Positions 1-8,983 of a stretch of DNA of 64,000 nt are shown here, piece after piece (within the stretch, counting starts at the first letter, position 1; every line of letters begins with the position of its first letter). The notes beneath the pieces are model-generated. The model saw nothing but the letters and a program-made list of their open reading frames with translations. It did not search any database and was not told the origin of the DNA. Source of the DNA: Nocardia vinacea (lineage in GTDB: Bacteria > Actinomycetota > Actinomycetes > Mycobacteriales > Mycobacteriaceae). The translations under genes were made by a program, and so were the position numbers. Location: contig NZ_CP109149.1 in assembly GCF_035920345.1 (NCBI RefSeq), positions 1,984,001 to 2,048,000 on the forward strand, read 5' to 3'.

Positions 1-273
1 ATAGGTGATCCAGTACAGGTCGCCTTCGAGGACCTCCCCGACGACCTGGCTGTCCCGGCGTTCGAGCTGTCCTGCGACGAGCCGCGCACAGCCACTGAGC
101 ATGTTGGCGCGGTGGCGCCCCGTCATCCCAGCGCACCTGTGACCGGGATCCATACAAGCAGTGCGCCAGCGCATGTGGTGGATTCCGGCCGAAAGCACGC
201 CGAAATGACGAGTAGCGAGCGTCATCGCGCCTCGAATCTCGGTAGCGCGGGAACCACCGAGGTGGTCCCGTGA
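1..273 (+). CDS. C-terminal part of a Zn-ribbon/OB-fold (DUF35-type) protein, 5' end outside window
   Basis: Frame 1 is open from the first base to a TGA at 271-273, giving about 90 residues without a start. The first residues (GDPVQVAFEDL, then LAVPAFEL) match the last strands of the OB domain of DUF35 proteins, which pair with thiolase-like enzymes and supply an acyl-CoA-binding Zn-ribbon/OB fold. The stop overlaps the GTG start of the next, thiolase-like gene (GTGA), so the two are probably translationally coupled and work as one complex. The roughly 65-residue tail after the OB domain is unusually long and poor in recognisable motifs, so an upstream frameshift cannot be excluded. The function call rests on the short motif plus the partner gene. 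Confidence 0.6.
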   Translation: MGDPVQVAFEDLPDDLAVPAFELSCDEPRTATEHVGAVAPRHPSAPVTGIHTSSAPAHVVDSGRKHAEMTSSERHRASNLGSAGTTEVVP

Positions 274-1469
274 CCAGGCGATTCCCCGCGGGCGGCCACA
301 TCGCCGTGGTCGGGTTCGCGCACAGTATGGTGCAGCGTCGATTCGACCGCCCGCTCGGCGCGGTAGCCGTCGATGTCGCACGGACGGCGATCGCCGACGC
401 CGGACTCACACCGGAGGCGATCGACGGATTCGTCACCTCCGCCATGTTTCCGACCGCGGGCGCACACGCTGTGCGTGACGGAACCAGTACCGTGACCGCC
501 AACTGGCTGGCCGACCGGATCGGCACCGACCCGCGATACGTGGCGAGCTTCCAGGGCGTCGGCCAGATACCGGGTTCAGTTGCGTTGGCTGTCAATGCCA
601 TAGCCGCCGGTGCCGCGGATTATGTTGTGCTGCACCGGGCCCTGCACAATCCGGCCGGGGGCTATCACGACAATCCTTTGTCAGTGGTCACCGGGCCGCA
701 GCAGTGGACCGTGCCGCAGGGCTACGGCGGACCCTTGCCGATGATCGCGTTGCCCTACAACGAATATCTGCGACGATACGACGCGGATCCGGACGCGATG
801 GCGGCCGTAGTGGTCGAGGCACGCAAGAACGGGGCCGCGATTCCGTGGTCGTATTGGCACGGCCGACCGCTGACCACTGCGGACTATCTGGCGGCACCGA
901 TGGTCAGCGACCCGATGCGCCGCCTGGACTGCGATATCCCCGTCGACGGCGTGGCCGCCTTTGTCCTCACCTCCGCCGAGCGCGCCCGCGACCTGCCACA
1001 CCGCCCGGTCTATATCGCCGGATACGCGAGCAGCGGTGTGAACCCGCCACGGTTGCCGTCGCACTGGCCACTCGACGACATCATGGCTGGTGGTGCCGAC
1101 ACCGTACGGCGACTGTGGGCGGCCGCCGGTGTGGGACCCGGCGAGGTGGACCTGCCGCAGTTGTACGACGGGTTCTCCCCATTCGTCTACTTCTGGCTGG
1201 AGGCCCTGGGTTTGTGCCCCGTCGGCGAGGCGCACCGCTTCGTCGCCGACGGCGGCATCGACAGCGACTCCCCGGCCGGTCTTCCGGTGCTCTCCGGCGG
1301 CGGTGCTCTCGGCAACGGCCGCATGCATGGCATTCCGCAGATGCTCGAGTGCTATCTGCAGCTGTCCGGGCGCGCAGGCCCCCGCCAGCGCGCCGCCACA
1401 GTCGCTCTCGCCTGTCATTCCGCACCGCACTACGGCGGCGCCGTGGTTTACGCCAGCGAGCCGTTATGA
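270..1469 (+). CDS. Thiolase-superfamily (lipid-transfer protein / Ltp2-like) protein lacking the usual active Cys
   Basis: 399 residues with GTG start overlapping the upstream OB-fold gene. It opens with a thiolase-type strand (HIAVVGFAHS) and keeps a C-terminal LACHSAPHYGG loop with Cys and GG. The N-terminal nucleophile Cys expected about residue 90 (usually in a C-[AS]-S-G context) is absent: the stretch reads FQGVGQIPGS. Such Cys-less thiolase homologues paired with DUF35 partners include the Ltp2 retro-aldolases of steroid side-chain degradation, which split a beta-hydroxyacyl-CoA rather than thiolyse it. With an aldehyde dehydrogenase directly downstream, a carbon-carbon lyase releasing an aldehyde or ketone is a reasonable inference. 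A non-enzymatic acyl carrier role is the alternative. Confidence 0.75.
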   Translation: MTRRFPAGGHIAVVGFAHSMVQRRFDRPLGAVAVDVARTAIADAGLTPEAIDGFVTSAMFPTAGAHAVRDGTSTVTANWLADRIGTDPRYVASFQGVGQIPGSVALAVNAIAAGAADYVVLHRALHNPAGGYHDNPLSVVTGPQQWTVPQGYGGPLPMIALPYNEYLRRYDADPDAMAAVVVEARKNGAAIPWSYWHGRPLTTADYLAAPMVSDPMRRLDCDIPVDGVAAFVLTSAERARDLPHRPVYIAGYASSGVNPPRLPSHWPLDDIMAGGADTVRRLWAAAGVGPGEVDLPQLYDGFSPFVYFWLEALGLCPVGEAHRFVADGGIDSDSPAGLPVLSGGGALGNGRMHGIPQMLECYLQLSGRAGPRQRAATVALACHSAPHYGGAVVYASEPL

Positions 1470-1500
1470 CCTGTACCGCAAGGGAAATGGAGATCAGTAC

Positions 1501-2970
1501 ATGGCGTTGATCCTCGCCGAACGGCGCTCGTACGTCGCCGGCTCCTGGGTGACCGGTGACGATATTGTCGCCGTGGAGAACCCCGCCGACGAAACACTCG
1601 TCACCGAGATCGCCGCCACTCCACCGACCGAGATCGAACGCGCGATCCTCGAGGGCCGCCGGAGTTTCGACAGCGGAGTCTGGGCCGATGCCCCAGCGAC
1701 CGACCGCGCACGGCGGCTGCATGCGTTTCTCGGTCATGTCGAGAAGGCTCGGGCGGAGCTGGTGGCGACCATGGTGGCCGAGGCGGGCCAACCCCTCGCT
1801 TTCGCCGAGCAGTCGCAGTTCCTTTCCGGAATTGCCTTGGCCCGTAATACGATCGACCTGTACCTGTCGATGCGGCACGAGCAACCCAGCCCGGTCCCGG
1901 TCGACGAGCTCACGCAGCACCGGGTGGCGTTGAGCATCCTCTGCCACGAGCCGGTCGGTGTGGTCACCGCGATCACGCCCTACAACGCGGCATTCGTCCT
2001 GGCGCTCCAGAAGATCATGCCCGCCCTGATATCCGGCAATTCGGTGATCCTGCGGCCGAGCCCGTTGACACCGATCTCGTCGCTCATATTCGGATCCGCC
2101 GCCGAGGCGGCGGGCCTGCCGCCTGGCGTATTCAGTGTCGTCGTGGAATCCGGATGGGCCGGTGCGCAATTGCTGACCACCCATCCGGCGGTCGATATGG
2201 TCTCGTTCACCGGGTCGACCGCGGTCGGGGCCCGGATCAGTGCACAGGCCGCGCCGACCATCAAGCGGGTGGCATTGGAACTCGGCGGCAAATCGGCACA
2301 GATCTATCTCCCCGACGCGATCTCGAAGGCCGCCGCGGGCGCTACAGCGGTGGTCGCCAGGATGGCGGGCCAGGCTTGTGTCGCCGCCACCCGAATGCTG
2401 GTGCCGCGCGACCACAAGGACGAAGTGCTCGAGGCTGTTTCGCGCGCCTACGTGAACGTGACGGTCGGAGCGCCGACCGACCCGGCCACCGCAATGGGCC
2501 CGCTCATCAGCGCCGCGCAGCGGGAACGCTGTGAGCGGCTGATCGAACAGGCCGTGGGCGCGGGCGCCACCGTCGGTTACGGCGGCGGACGGCCCGCGGG
2601 ACTCGACCGCGGCTACTACGTCGAACCGACCGTGCTCGACGTACCGGACAACACCAATCCCGCCGCGCGGGAAGAGATCTTCGGCCCAGTACTGGCGGTG
2701 CTGGGTTACCGCGATCTCGACCACGCCGTCGAGATCGCCAATGACACCGACTACGGCCTGTCCGGGCAGGTCTACAGCGCCGATGCCGCCGCCGCGACCG
2801 CGATCGCGCGGCGGCTGCGCACGGGAGCGGTGAACGTCAACACGGCGCTGTTCAGCGCCTACGCCCCCAGCGGGGGCTACAGGCACAGCGGCCTCGGCCG
2901 TGAACGCGGTCCGGACGGCATCCGGGCATTTCAAGAGGTCAAACACCTGGTCATCGGAGAACTCCGGTGA
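1501..2970 (+). CDS. NAD(P)-dependent aldehyde dehydrogenase
   Basis: 489 residues, the usual length for the ALDH superfamily, which oxidises aldehydes to acids with NAD(P)+. The start at ATG 1501 (MALILAERRSYVAGSW) fits the family N-terminus and has a purine-rich GGAAATGGAG upstream; the same frame is open further 5' only as overlap with the thiolase-like gene. The general-base Glu lies in LELGGKS, the catalytic Cys in GQACVAATR, and the coenzyme-site motif SFTGSTAVG is intact. The Cys context (QACVAA) resembles salicylaldehyde or betaine-type enzymes, but the substrate cannot be read from this. It lies 31 bp after the thiolase-like gene and overlaps the annotated region of the amidohydrolase frame, so it is probably co-transcribed and handles an aldehyde product of the cluster. 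Confidence 0.9.
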   Translation: MALILAERRSYVAGSWVTGDDIVAVENPADETLVTEIAATPPTEIERAILEGRRSFDSGVWADAPATDRARRLHAFLGHVEKARAELVATMVAEAGQPLAFAEQSQFLSGIALARNTIDLYLSMRHEQPSPVPVDELTQHRVALSILCHEPVGVVTAITPYNAAFVLALQKIMPALISGNSVILRPSPLTPISSLIFGSAAEAAGLPPGVFSVVVESGWAGAQLLTTHPAVDMVSFTGSTAVGARISAQAAPTIKRVALELGGKSAQIYLPDAISKAAAGATAVVARMAGQACVAATRMLVPRDHKDEVLEAVSRAYVNVTVGAPTDPATAMGPLISAAQRERCERLIEQAVGAGATVGYGGGRPAGLDRGYYVEPTVLDVPDNTNPAAREEIFGPVLAVLGYRDLDHAVEIANDTDYGLSGQVYSADAAAATAIARRLRTGAVNVNTALFSAYAPSGGYRHSGLGRERGPDGIRAFQEVKHLVIGELR

Positions 2971-2996
2971 CTGAATCCCGACCCGAAGGAGTAATC

Positions 2997-4205
2997 GTGT
3001 CCTCCAACCTGAATCTCGATTGGCTGATCTCGGTCGATGATCACATCCTCGAGCCACACAATCTGTGGCTGGAGCGGGTGCCGCGCGCAGATCGCGAACG
3101 CGCACCACACATAGAGGTCGGTGCCGACGGCATGGATTGCTGGGTATACGACGGCAAACGTTTCCCCAGCTCCGGACTGAGCGCTGTCGCCGGAAAGTCG
3201 AAGGAGGAGTTCAGTCCGAAACCGCTGACCTACAGCGAGATGCGGCCCGGTTGCTACGATGCGAAGGCCCGTATCGAGGATATGGACCGCGCGGGAATTC
3301 TTGCCTCCCTGTGCTTCCCGACGGTAACCCGATTCTGCGGCCAGCTCTTCTCTGAAGCCAGCGATCGCGAGTTCGGCTTCGTCTGCCTGCAGGCATACAA
3401 CGACTGGATGATCGAGGAATGGTGCGCCGCCGCACCGGGCCGGTACATCCCGCTGGTGCTCATTCCGCTGTGGGATCCGAGACTTGCCGCCCGCGAACTG
3501 GAACGCTGCGCCGCCAAGGGCGCGACCACCTTCGCCTTCTCGGAAAACCCGGCACCACTGGGCCTTCCGACGATCCACGACGCCGGCGGGTACTGGGATC
3601 CGGTGATGGCGGCGGCCAATGATCTGGAGATGGTGGTGTCCATGCATGTCGGCTCGTCGTCGACCGTGCCTCAGATCTCCCCCGACGCACCGTTTCTCGC
3701 GAATCTCGCCTGGGGTGCAACCCGCACCTCGGGGGCCATGCTGTCGTGGCTGTTCAGCGGCATGTTCCAGCGTTATCCGAAACTCAAGATCGCGCTTTCG
3801 GAAGGTGAGATCGGCTGGATGCCGTACTTCCTCGAACGCGCCGAACAAGTCCTCGACAAGCAGCGACACTGGGTCAAGAAGGGCATGCGGTTCGGCGATC
3901 ACGCGGCGAGCGGCAATATCGATCTCGATACCCTCGATATCCGCGGCACTTTCCGCGACCATATCTTCGGCTGCTTCATCGAGGACAGCCACGGAATCGC
4001 GAGCATCGATGTGCTCGGGGAGGACAACATCATGTGCGAAACCGATTACCCGCACTCCGATTCTACCTGGCCCAACTGCATTCAGACCGTGAAGGGCCTC
4101 ATCGGTCACTTGCCGCCGGAAGCCCAGTACAAGATTCTGCGCGGCAATGCCGAACGGCTGTACCGCTTCACTCCGGCCGAACCACCGGTTCCGGCGGCAG
4201 TCTGA
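2997..4205 (+). CDS. Amidohydrolase-2 family metal-dependent hydrolase/decarboxylase
   Basis: 402 residues from GTG 2997, chosen because AAGGAG lies 6 bases upstream; the frame also opens at GTG 2967, which would overlap the ALDH stop. The protein is of the amidohydrolase-2 (ACMSD-like) TIM-barrel type. It has an N-terminal VDDHILEP metal-binding strand, a central MHVGSSS histidine and the late metal-site motif ETDYPHSDSTWP. Members decarboxylate or hydrolyse aromatic acids such as gamma-resorcylate or 2-amino-3-carboxymuconate semialdehyde; many actinobacterial paralogues sit in lipid or aromatic clusters without known substrate. Here it closes the OB-fold/thiolase-like/ALDH operon. Family assignment is solid, the reaction is unknown. 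Confidence 0.85.
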   Translation: MSSNLNLDWLISVDDHILEPHNLWLERVPRADRERAPHIEVGADGMDCWVYDGKRFPSSGLSAVAGKSKEEFSPKPLTYSEMRPGCYDAKARIEDMDRAGILASLCFPTVTRFCGQLFSEASDREFGFVCLQAYNDWMIEEWCAAAPGRYIPLVLIPLWDPRLAARELERCAAKGATTFAFSENPAPLGLPTIHDAGGYWDPVMAAANDLEMVVSMHVGSSSTVPQISPDAPFLANLAWGATRTSGAMLSWLFSGMFQRYPKLKIALSEGEIGWMPYFLERAEQVLDKQRHWVKKGMRFGDHAASGNIDLDTLDIRGTFRDHIFGCFIEDSHGIASIDVLGEDNIMCETDYPHSDSTWPNCIQTVKGLIGHLPPEAQYKILRGNAERLYRFTPAEPPVPAAV

Positions 4206-4412
4206 TCCGACGGTCTGGATTCGGGCCGGTCGGCGATCGGCACCAGCCTGACCGGGGCACCGAGCACAGGCCCGGTCGCCGGTCGGGCCGACGCCGATTG
4301 CGGGATGTCACAACCAGTTTGCGGGCTTGCGGGCCGACAACGGGTGTCAGGCACGAGTCCACCGCGGTTTACCGTCGTCGTATTCGCCCCCCGATGCGAG
4401 AGGACAACTGCT

Positions 4413-5114
4413 GTGCCCACACAGAATCCCCCTGCCCCCGATTCCCCCGACGCCCCGGTCGCGCCGCTCTGGGCCGACCGGGCGGCGGATCGCTCGCGCT
4501 CGGTGCAGCGGTCCAAGGCCCGCAGCCGGGAGCAAGCGCAGTCGATCGTCGCTGCCGCCCGCCGATTGTTGCAGACCGAGGGCGCCACGCTGACGACACA
4601 GGAGCTGTCCAAGGAAGCGGGCATCGCCTTACAAACCTTCTACCGGCATTTCACCGGTAAGGATCAGCTGCTGCTGGCCGTATTCGAAGATGTCGTCAGC
4701 GAACGGGCGGTCGAGGTGGAGGCCGCCGCGCGGGAGCTGCCCGACCCCGTGGCACGGTTGCGCTTCTATCTCTTCGAGATACTGCGCTCGCTGCGTGGCG
4801 ATGGCGGCGGCCTTGTCGGGGCGCGCTTCATCACCGCCGAGCATTGGCGGCTGTACCAGCTCTTTCCAGTGGAGATAGCCCAGGCCAACCGGCCCTTCGT
4901 CGATCTCGTGGAGCACGAACTGCGGGCCGCCGCATCGGCCGGTCTGCTGCGTCCCGCCGATCCGTCCACCGATGCCTGGCTGGCGCTGCAACTGGTCACG
5001 GCCGTGTTCCACCACTATGCGTTCGCATCGGCCCCCACCAGCGTCGACGATATCGCCGAACAGGTGTGGGCCTTCTGCCTGACCGCTTTCGGCGGTCCCC
5101 CTATCGAAAGGTAA
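4413..5114 (+). CDS. TetR-family transcriptional regulator
   Basis: 233 residues from GTG 4413, preceded by GAGAGGA at about 8 bases; the frame is open further upstream but without a ribosome site. Residues about 35-85 form the TetR DNA-binding helix-turn-helix: a conserved AARRLLQTEG helix, then TTQELSKEAGIALQTFYRHF, followed by the KDQLLLAVFEDV linker. The rest is the variable helical ligand and dimer domain. The N-terminal 25 residues are Pro/Ala-rich and probably disordered. The stop lies 10 bp before the phosphotransferase gene at 5125, so it is probably co-transcribed with the two phosphotransferases and may control the flanking acyl-CoA-type genes. The ligand is unknown. Confidence 0.88.
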   Translation: MPTQNPPAPDSPDAPVAPLWADRAADRSRSVQRSKARSREQAQSIVAAARRLLQTEGATLTTQELSKEAGIALQTFYRHFTGKDQLLLAVFEDVVSERAVEVEAAARELPDPVARLRFYLFEILRSLRGDGGGLVGARFITAEHWRLYQLFPVEIAQANRPFVDLVEHELRAAASAGLLRPADPSTDAWLALQLVTAVFHHYAFASAPTSVDDIAEQVWAFCLTAFGGPPIER

Positions 5115-5124
5115 CCGGACAGCA

Positions 5125-6195
5125 ATGGAGCATGCGCCCCTGTTTTCCAAAGGCCGCGATCTGGACGCTACGGTCGCCGCCCTGCGGCCCTGGCTGGCCG
5201 ATCGGCTCGGCATCGCCTCGGTCGATATCGATCAGCCCGATTACCCTCGCGGCGCGGGCTTTTCGAACGAGACACTGCTGGTCACGGCCCACACCGGACA
5301 GGGCGTCGAAGAACTTGTCGTGCGAATCGCACCGGCCCTCGAACATCAGGTGTTCTTCGAACCGAAATTCCACATGCAGTACGACCTGCTCAGGGCCCTG
5401 GACGGGCATCCCGAAGTGCGGGTGCCTCGGGCACTGTGGTTCGAGGGCGACACCGCCATCCTCGGGCGGCCGTTCTATGTCATGCGGCGCATGCACGGCC
5501 GAGTACCGGTGAGCATGCCGCCGTACAACTCCTCCGGCTGGCTCGCCGAGGCAACCCCAGCTCAGCGAAGGACGTTATGGGAGAGCGCGATGCGCCAGCT
5601 GACCGCGATCCACCGGCTGCCCGTGGCGACCGTATCGTTCTTCGACCGGCCCGAGCACGGTGTGGCCGGTATCGCACAGCACCTGTCGTATTGGAACAGC
5701 TACGCGGACTGGGCCTTCGGCGACGAGATTCCAGAGGTCGTGCGAACGCTGATGAATTGGCTGGGCGAGCATCGGCCCCCACTGTCCCGGCCCGGAGTGT
5801 CCTGGGGTGATGCCCGCATTGGAAATATGATGTTCGACAACGATTTCCAAGTCGTCGGGGTGATGGATTGGGAGCAGGCGTCGCTGGCCGGTCCGGTGGT
5901 CGACCTTGCGTGGTGGCTGCTGTTCGACGAATCGCTGTCGGTCGGGCAGGGAGTGCCTCGGCTCGACGGGCTCGGTACCCGCGCGGAGACCATCGCGCTG
6001 TGGCAGGAGCAGACCGGCCACTCGATCGACCACCTGCACTGGCACGAGGTTTTCGCTCGGGTCAAGGCCGGACTGCTCAGCCTGCGCAGCCGCCGCACCA
6101 TGCGACTGCCGACCGACTCGGGCGCTCGCCACTTCGGTTATCTGCACCAGGCGTGCGACCTCGCGGGAATCACTGTCGCGCAGGATGTTCGATGA
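5125..6195 (+). CDS. Aminoglycoside-phosphotransferase-fold (APH/choline kinase-like) protein
   Basis: 356 residues, the length of the phosphotransferase proteins often found beside acyl-CoA dehydrogenases in actinobacteria. An N-lobe ATP-binding region is visible (GAGFSNETLLVTA about residue 48, ELVVRIAP with the probable Lys/Arg anchor). The catalytic loop reads SWGDARIGNMMF, in which His of the usual HGD is replaced by Trp-Gly-Asp. The metal-binding motif is GVMDWEQA, followed by DLAWWLLFDE. Asp and Asn of the loop are kept, so activity is possible. It ends in an ATGA overlap with a second protein of the same superfamily, an arrangement suggesting a pair acting together. The substrate is unknown. 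Confidence 0.82.
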   Translation: MEHAPLFSKGRDLDATVAALRPWLADRLGIASVDIDQPDYPRGAGFSNETLLVTAHTGQGVEELVVRIAPALEHQVFFEPKFHMQYDLLRALDGHPEVRVPRALWFEGDTAILGRPFYVMRRMHGRVPVSMPPYNSSGWLAEATPAQRRTLWESAMRQLTAIHRLPVATVSFFDRPEHGVAGIAQHLSYWNSYADWAFGDEIPEVVRTLMNWLGEHRPPLSRPGVSWGDARIGNMMFDNDFQVVGVMDWEQASLAGPVVDLAWWLLFDESLSVGQGVPRLDGLGTRAETIALWQEQTGHSIDHLHWHEVFARVKAGLLSLRSRRTMRLPTDSGARHFGYLHQACDLAGITVAQDVR

Positions 6196-7229
6196 CTACG
6201 ATGAACAATCCCGCACCCGCCGACGAAGCGGTCGTGTTGTCGCCCGAATGGCTCACCGCGACACTGGGTCGACGCCATTCGAGCGCCGTCGCGACGCGCG
6301 CGCAGGTCGTCGAACGACTCGAGACCGTCGCTACCAAACTCCGGTTCCGCGTCGAGTATGCACAGCACACCGACGCGCCTGCCGCCTTGTGCGCAAAGGG
6401 CTATTTCAACCCGGCGCGCCGACGCACGACCCGCGCCGAGGGCGATTTCTATCGCCTTGCCGCACAGGATCTTCCGGTCCGCACACCGCCGTGCGTATAT
6501 GCTGCGGTCGACGATGACACCGGCCACGCGCTGATTCTCATGCACGATCTCGTCGCCGCAGGGGCCCAGTTCCTCGATCCGACCACCACCTACGGCGCCG
6601 ATCGCGCCGCCGACACACTCGATCAGCTCGCTGCGCTGCACGCGGCCACCTGGGAAGGGAAGCGTCCTGCGCTGCAAGAGCTCTTCCCCCCTCGTCTGCT
6701 TCGACTGTCGGGTCATCTGAGCCCCGATCAGCTCCAGGGTTTGCTCGACGACGGTCGGGCGCAGGGGATCTCAGAGCCGGTCCGCCGCGCCGACCGCCTC
6801 ATCGCGGCCATGGCGGCCATGGACCGGCTCCGCGCCGCCGCGCCCACCTGCCTGGTGCACGGCGACCTGCACACCGGCAATATCTACGAGCAGGCCGACG
6901 GCCGACCGGGTCTCATCGACTGGCAGGTGGTCCAACACGGGGTGTGGGCCCTCGATGTCGCCTATCATCTGGCGACGGTGCTGGACCCCGACGAACTCGC
7001 CCGCCATGAACGCGCGCTGCTCGACCACTATCTCGACCGACTGGCCACCCATGGCGTCACCCCGCCGGATCGGGACCAGGCTTGGTCACTGTATCGGTCG
7101 TATCTGCCGTACGGGTTGTTCATGTGGGCGATCACCCGTGCGGTCGACCGGCCGGTCATCGAACACCTCACCGAGCGACTGGGCCACGCGGTCGAACGGC
7201 ACCGCAGCCTCGATTTGCTCGCTACCTGA
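6192..7229 (+). CDS. Second APH-fold phosphotransferase of the pair
   Basis: 345 residues from ATG 6192, which overlaps the stop of the preceding phosphotransferase by four bases. The catalytic loop is canonical (LVHGDLHTGNIY, about residue 222) and the metal-binding motif is GLIDWQVV, then DVAYHLATVL. The N-lobe is less clear; KLRFRVEYAQHT and AALCAKGYF correspond to the nucleotide-binding strands. The two neighbours are only distantly similar to each other, so this is an old duplication or a functional pair rather than a recent copy. A strong palindrome, probably a terminator, follows 45 bp after the stop. The phosphoryl acceptor (small alcohol, amine or hydroxy acid) is not predictable. 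Confidence 0.85.
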   Translation: MTTMNNPAPADEAVVLSPEWLTATLGRRHSSAVATRAQVVERLETVATKLRFRVEYAQHTDAPAALCAKGYFNPARRRTTRAEGDFYRLAAQDLPVRTPPCVYAAVDDDTGHALILMHDLVAAGAQFLDPTTTYGADRAADTLDQLAALHAATWEGKRPALQELFPPRLLRLSGHLSPDQLQGLLDDGRAQGISEPVRRADRLIAAMAAMDRLRAAAPTCLVHGDLHTGNIYEQADGRPGLIDWQVVQHGVWALDVAYHLATVLDPDELARHERALLDHYLDRLATHGVTPPDRDQAWSLYRSYLPYGLFMWAITRAVDRPVIEHLTERLGHAVERHRSLDLLAT

Positions 7230-7274
7230 GAACGTCGAGACATATTCTCCGACAACCTTTTCCGATACTCAATG

Positions 7275-7308
7275 CTGGTGGGTGCCGCCGTACGGCGGCA
7301 CCCACCAG
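7275..7308. terminator. Perfect 34-base palindrome between convergent genes
   Basis: Both strands read CTGGTGGGTGCCGCC followed by GTAC-centred symmetry; all 34 bases are self-complementary. It lies 45 bp after the phosphotransferase stop and 11 bp beyond the stop of the convergent MFS gene, so it most likely serves as a bidirectional Rho-independent-type terminator. There is no long T-run, as is common in high-GC actinomycetes. Confidence 0.75.
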
Positions 7309-7319
7309 TCGTATGTCGA

Positions 7320-8936
7320 TTACCCCGTGGAGTTCACACCACCGGTGGCCGGCTTCCGGCCGTGTCGCATGAGCACCGCGATGACCAAGGCGATCACAGT
7401 GGTCACGAGGACGAACCAGAAGCTCTGGGTATAGCCGTTGTCGGCGAACACCTGCGGTACCGCCCCTGTCGACGAATCGCCTGCGACGTCGATATGCGCG
7501 ACCACTGGACTGTTGTTCAGCGCCGCCGTGCTGATCGCCATGGCGACGCCGGTACCCAGGGCCAAGGTGACGCCGAGCATCCCGGAGCTGATGCCCTGCT
7601 GTTCCGGCGGGACGGCCTCCACGATGAGATTGGGCAGCGCTGCCCAGAGGAATCCGAAAGCGACCCCCGCCACCACGTAGAGCACCAGGTAGGTCACCCA
7701 ACTGTAGTCCGCGACAACGAATCCGAGGCCGGACATCGACAGCAGAGCGAGGGCGATGATCGCCGGGATACGGGCACCCACCCGCCGGGTCAGCAGCCCT
7801 GCGAATGGGCCTACGAACATACCGATCAGGCTGGCCCAGATGCCGATGTGGAGTGCGTACTCCAGCAGGCTGAAGCCGTTCCCGTAGCTGTAGCCCGGAT
7901 CGAAGGTGATATCGATCGCCGCCGCGGACAGATTCGCACCGCTCGCCTGGGCCTGCCCGACCACACCGTCGACCATGGTCTGGCGCAGGCCGTCCTCATT
8001 CGGGGATTGGGTCATGTACCCGAGTGCCATCGGCTGCACGGCGGTGATGCCGATGCTGAAGATCGCCATCAGCAATACGAGTCCGAGCTTCGGATCGAGG
8101 ATCAGCTTCATATCGATAATCGGTCGCTTGACACGTGATTCGACGATGAAGAAGAGCATCAGCAGAACGAGGCCGGCAATCAGCCAGGCCACGCCGGTCG
8201 GCGAAACCCAGCCCCAATCCTGACCGTTGTCCAGGTAGAGCAAGGTCAGCACCGCGCCAGCGGCCAGCAGTATCACACCATAAGGATCGACCCTTTCCGG
8301 CCACCGGACCGGGGATTCCGGAACCACGACCAGCAGTAGCGGCGTCAGCACGAGCACGAACACCGCCATGAACCAGAACAGGGCCCGCCAGCCGAAACTG
8401 TCGGCGAGGAGGCCACCCACCAGTGGACCCACGACGCCGGTGAAACCTACACCGGTGCCGATCAGGGCGAGACCGATGGGAACATACTTGCGCGGCAACA
8501 GGTCTCGCACCAATCCGAAGGCAATGACCTGGGTGGCGAGCGCGAACGCCGACAGCCCCCGCCCGATCAGGAAGACGGTCCAATTGCTGGTGAGCGCGCA
8601 GATCACGCTGCCGATGAGGAACAGCGTTCCGCACAGCAGCATGATCTTCTTCTTGCCCCAGATATCACTGGCCTTGCCCAGCAATGGATTCGCGGCGACG
8701 CCGACCAACCCGAGAATAATGAGCGCCCAGGTGATATTCCCGCCGACGGTGTCGAAGGTCGTGGTCATCGGCTGCAAGGCCGCGACCACCATGGTGTACT
8801 GCAGCGGACCGACCTCGGTGTACAGGATGATGACAGCCAGCACGGCGGCGATCCGCAGCCGGGATGCGCCGTCCATCCGGCCGGTTTCGGATTTGCCGGT
8901 CTCGTCCGGCGCGGGTGTGGATTCGATGGTGGACAT
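7320..8936 (-). CDS. MFS transporter, DHA2-type drug/solute exporter
   Basis: 538 residues from ATG 8936 (MSTIESTPAP), with CTGGAG upstream. It is strongly hydrophobic, with about 14 predicted membrane spans, for example VLAVIILYTEVGPLQYTMVV, ITWALIILGLVGVAA and LFWFMAVFVLVLTPLLLVVV. The MFS signature between helices 2 and 3 is LLGKASDIWGKKKIML, and the exporter (antiporter) motif in helix 5 is ALIGTGVGFTGVVGPLVGG. An N-terminal cytoplasmic Pro/Glu-rich stretch of about 25 residues precedes helix 1. It follows the acyl-CoA ligase gene by 47 bp in the same direction, so the pair is probably an operon. Proton-driven export, or uptake of an organic acid that the ligase then activates, are both possible. 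Confidence 0.9.
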   Translation of the reverse strand: MSTIESTPAPDETGKSETGRMDGASRLRIAAVLAVIILYTEVGPLQYTMVVAALQPMTTTFDTVGGNITWALIILGLVGVAANPLLGKASDIWGKKKIMLLCGTLFLIGSVICALTSNWTVFLIGRGLSAFALATQVIAFGLVRDLLPRKYVPIGLALIGTGVGFTGVVGPLVGGLLADSFGWRALFWFMAVFVLVLTPLLLVVVPESPVRWPERVDPYGVILLAAGAVLTLLYLDNGQDWGWVSPTGVAWLIAGLVLLMLFFIVESRVKRPIIDMKLILDPKLGLVLLMAIFSIGITAVQPMALGYMTQSPNEDGLRQTMVDGVVGQAQASGANLSAAAIDITFDPGYSYGNGFSLLEYALHIGIWASLIGMFVGPFAGLLTRRVGARIPAIIALALLSMSGLGFVVADYSWVTYLVLYVVAGVAFGFLWAALPNLIVEAVPPEQQGISSGMLGVTLALGTGVAMAISTAALNNSPVVAHIDVAGDSSTGAVPQVFADNGYTQSFWFVLVTTVIALVIAVLMRHGRKPATGGVNSTG

Positions 8937-8983
8937 GAGACTCCAGGAGATGAGTGACTGTAATGTGGGCTGAATCGGCGAAT

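Noticed and set aside
681..1430. Long minus-strand open frame opposite the thiolase-like gene
   Set aside because: It is the high-GC mirror of the plus-strand gene; composition is Arg/Gly/His-rich with no motif or ribosome site.
1081..3108. 675-codon minus-strand open frame across the aldehyde dehydrogenase
   Set aside because: The plus strand carries a complete ALDH with catalytic Glu and Cys; the minus frame shows no family pattern.
7272..8138. Plus-strand open frame of 288 codons opposite the MFS gene
   Set aside because: The minus strand encodes membrane helices with MFS signatures; the plus frame is polar shadow sequence.
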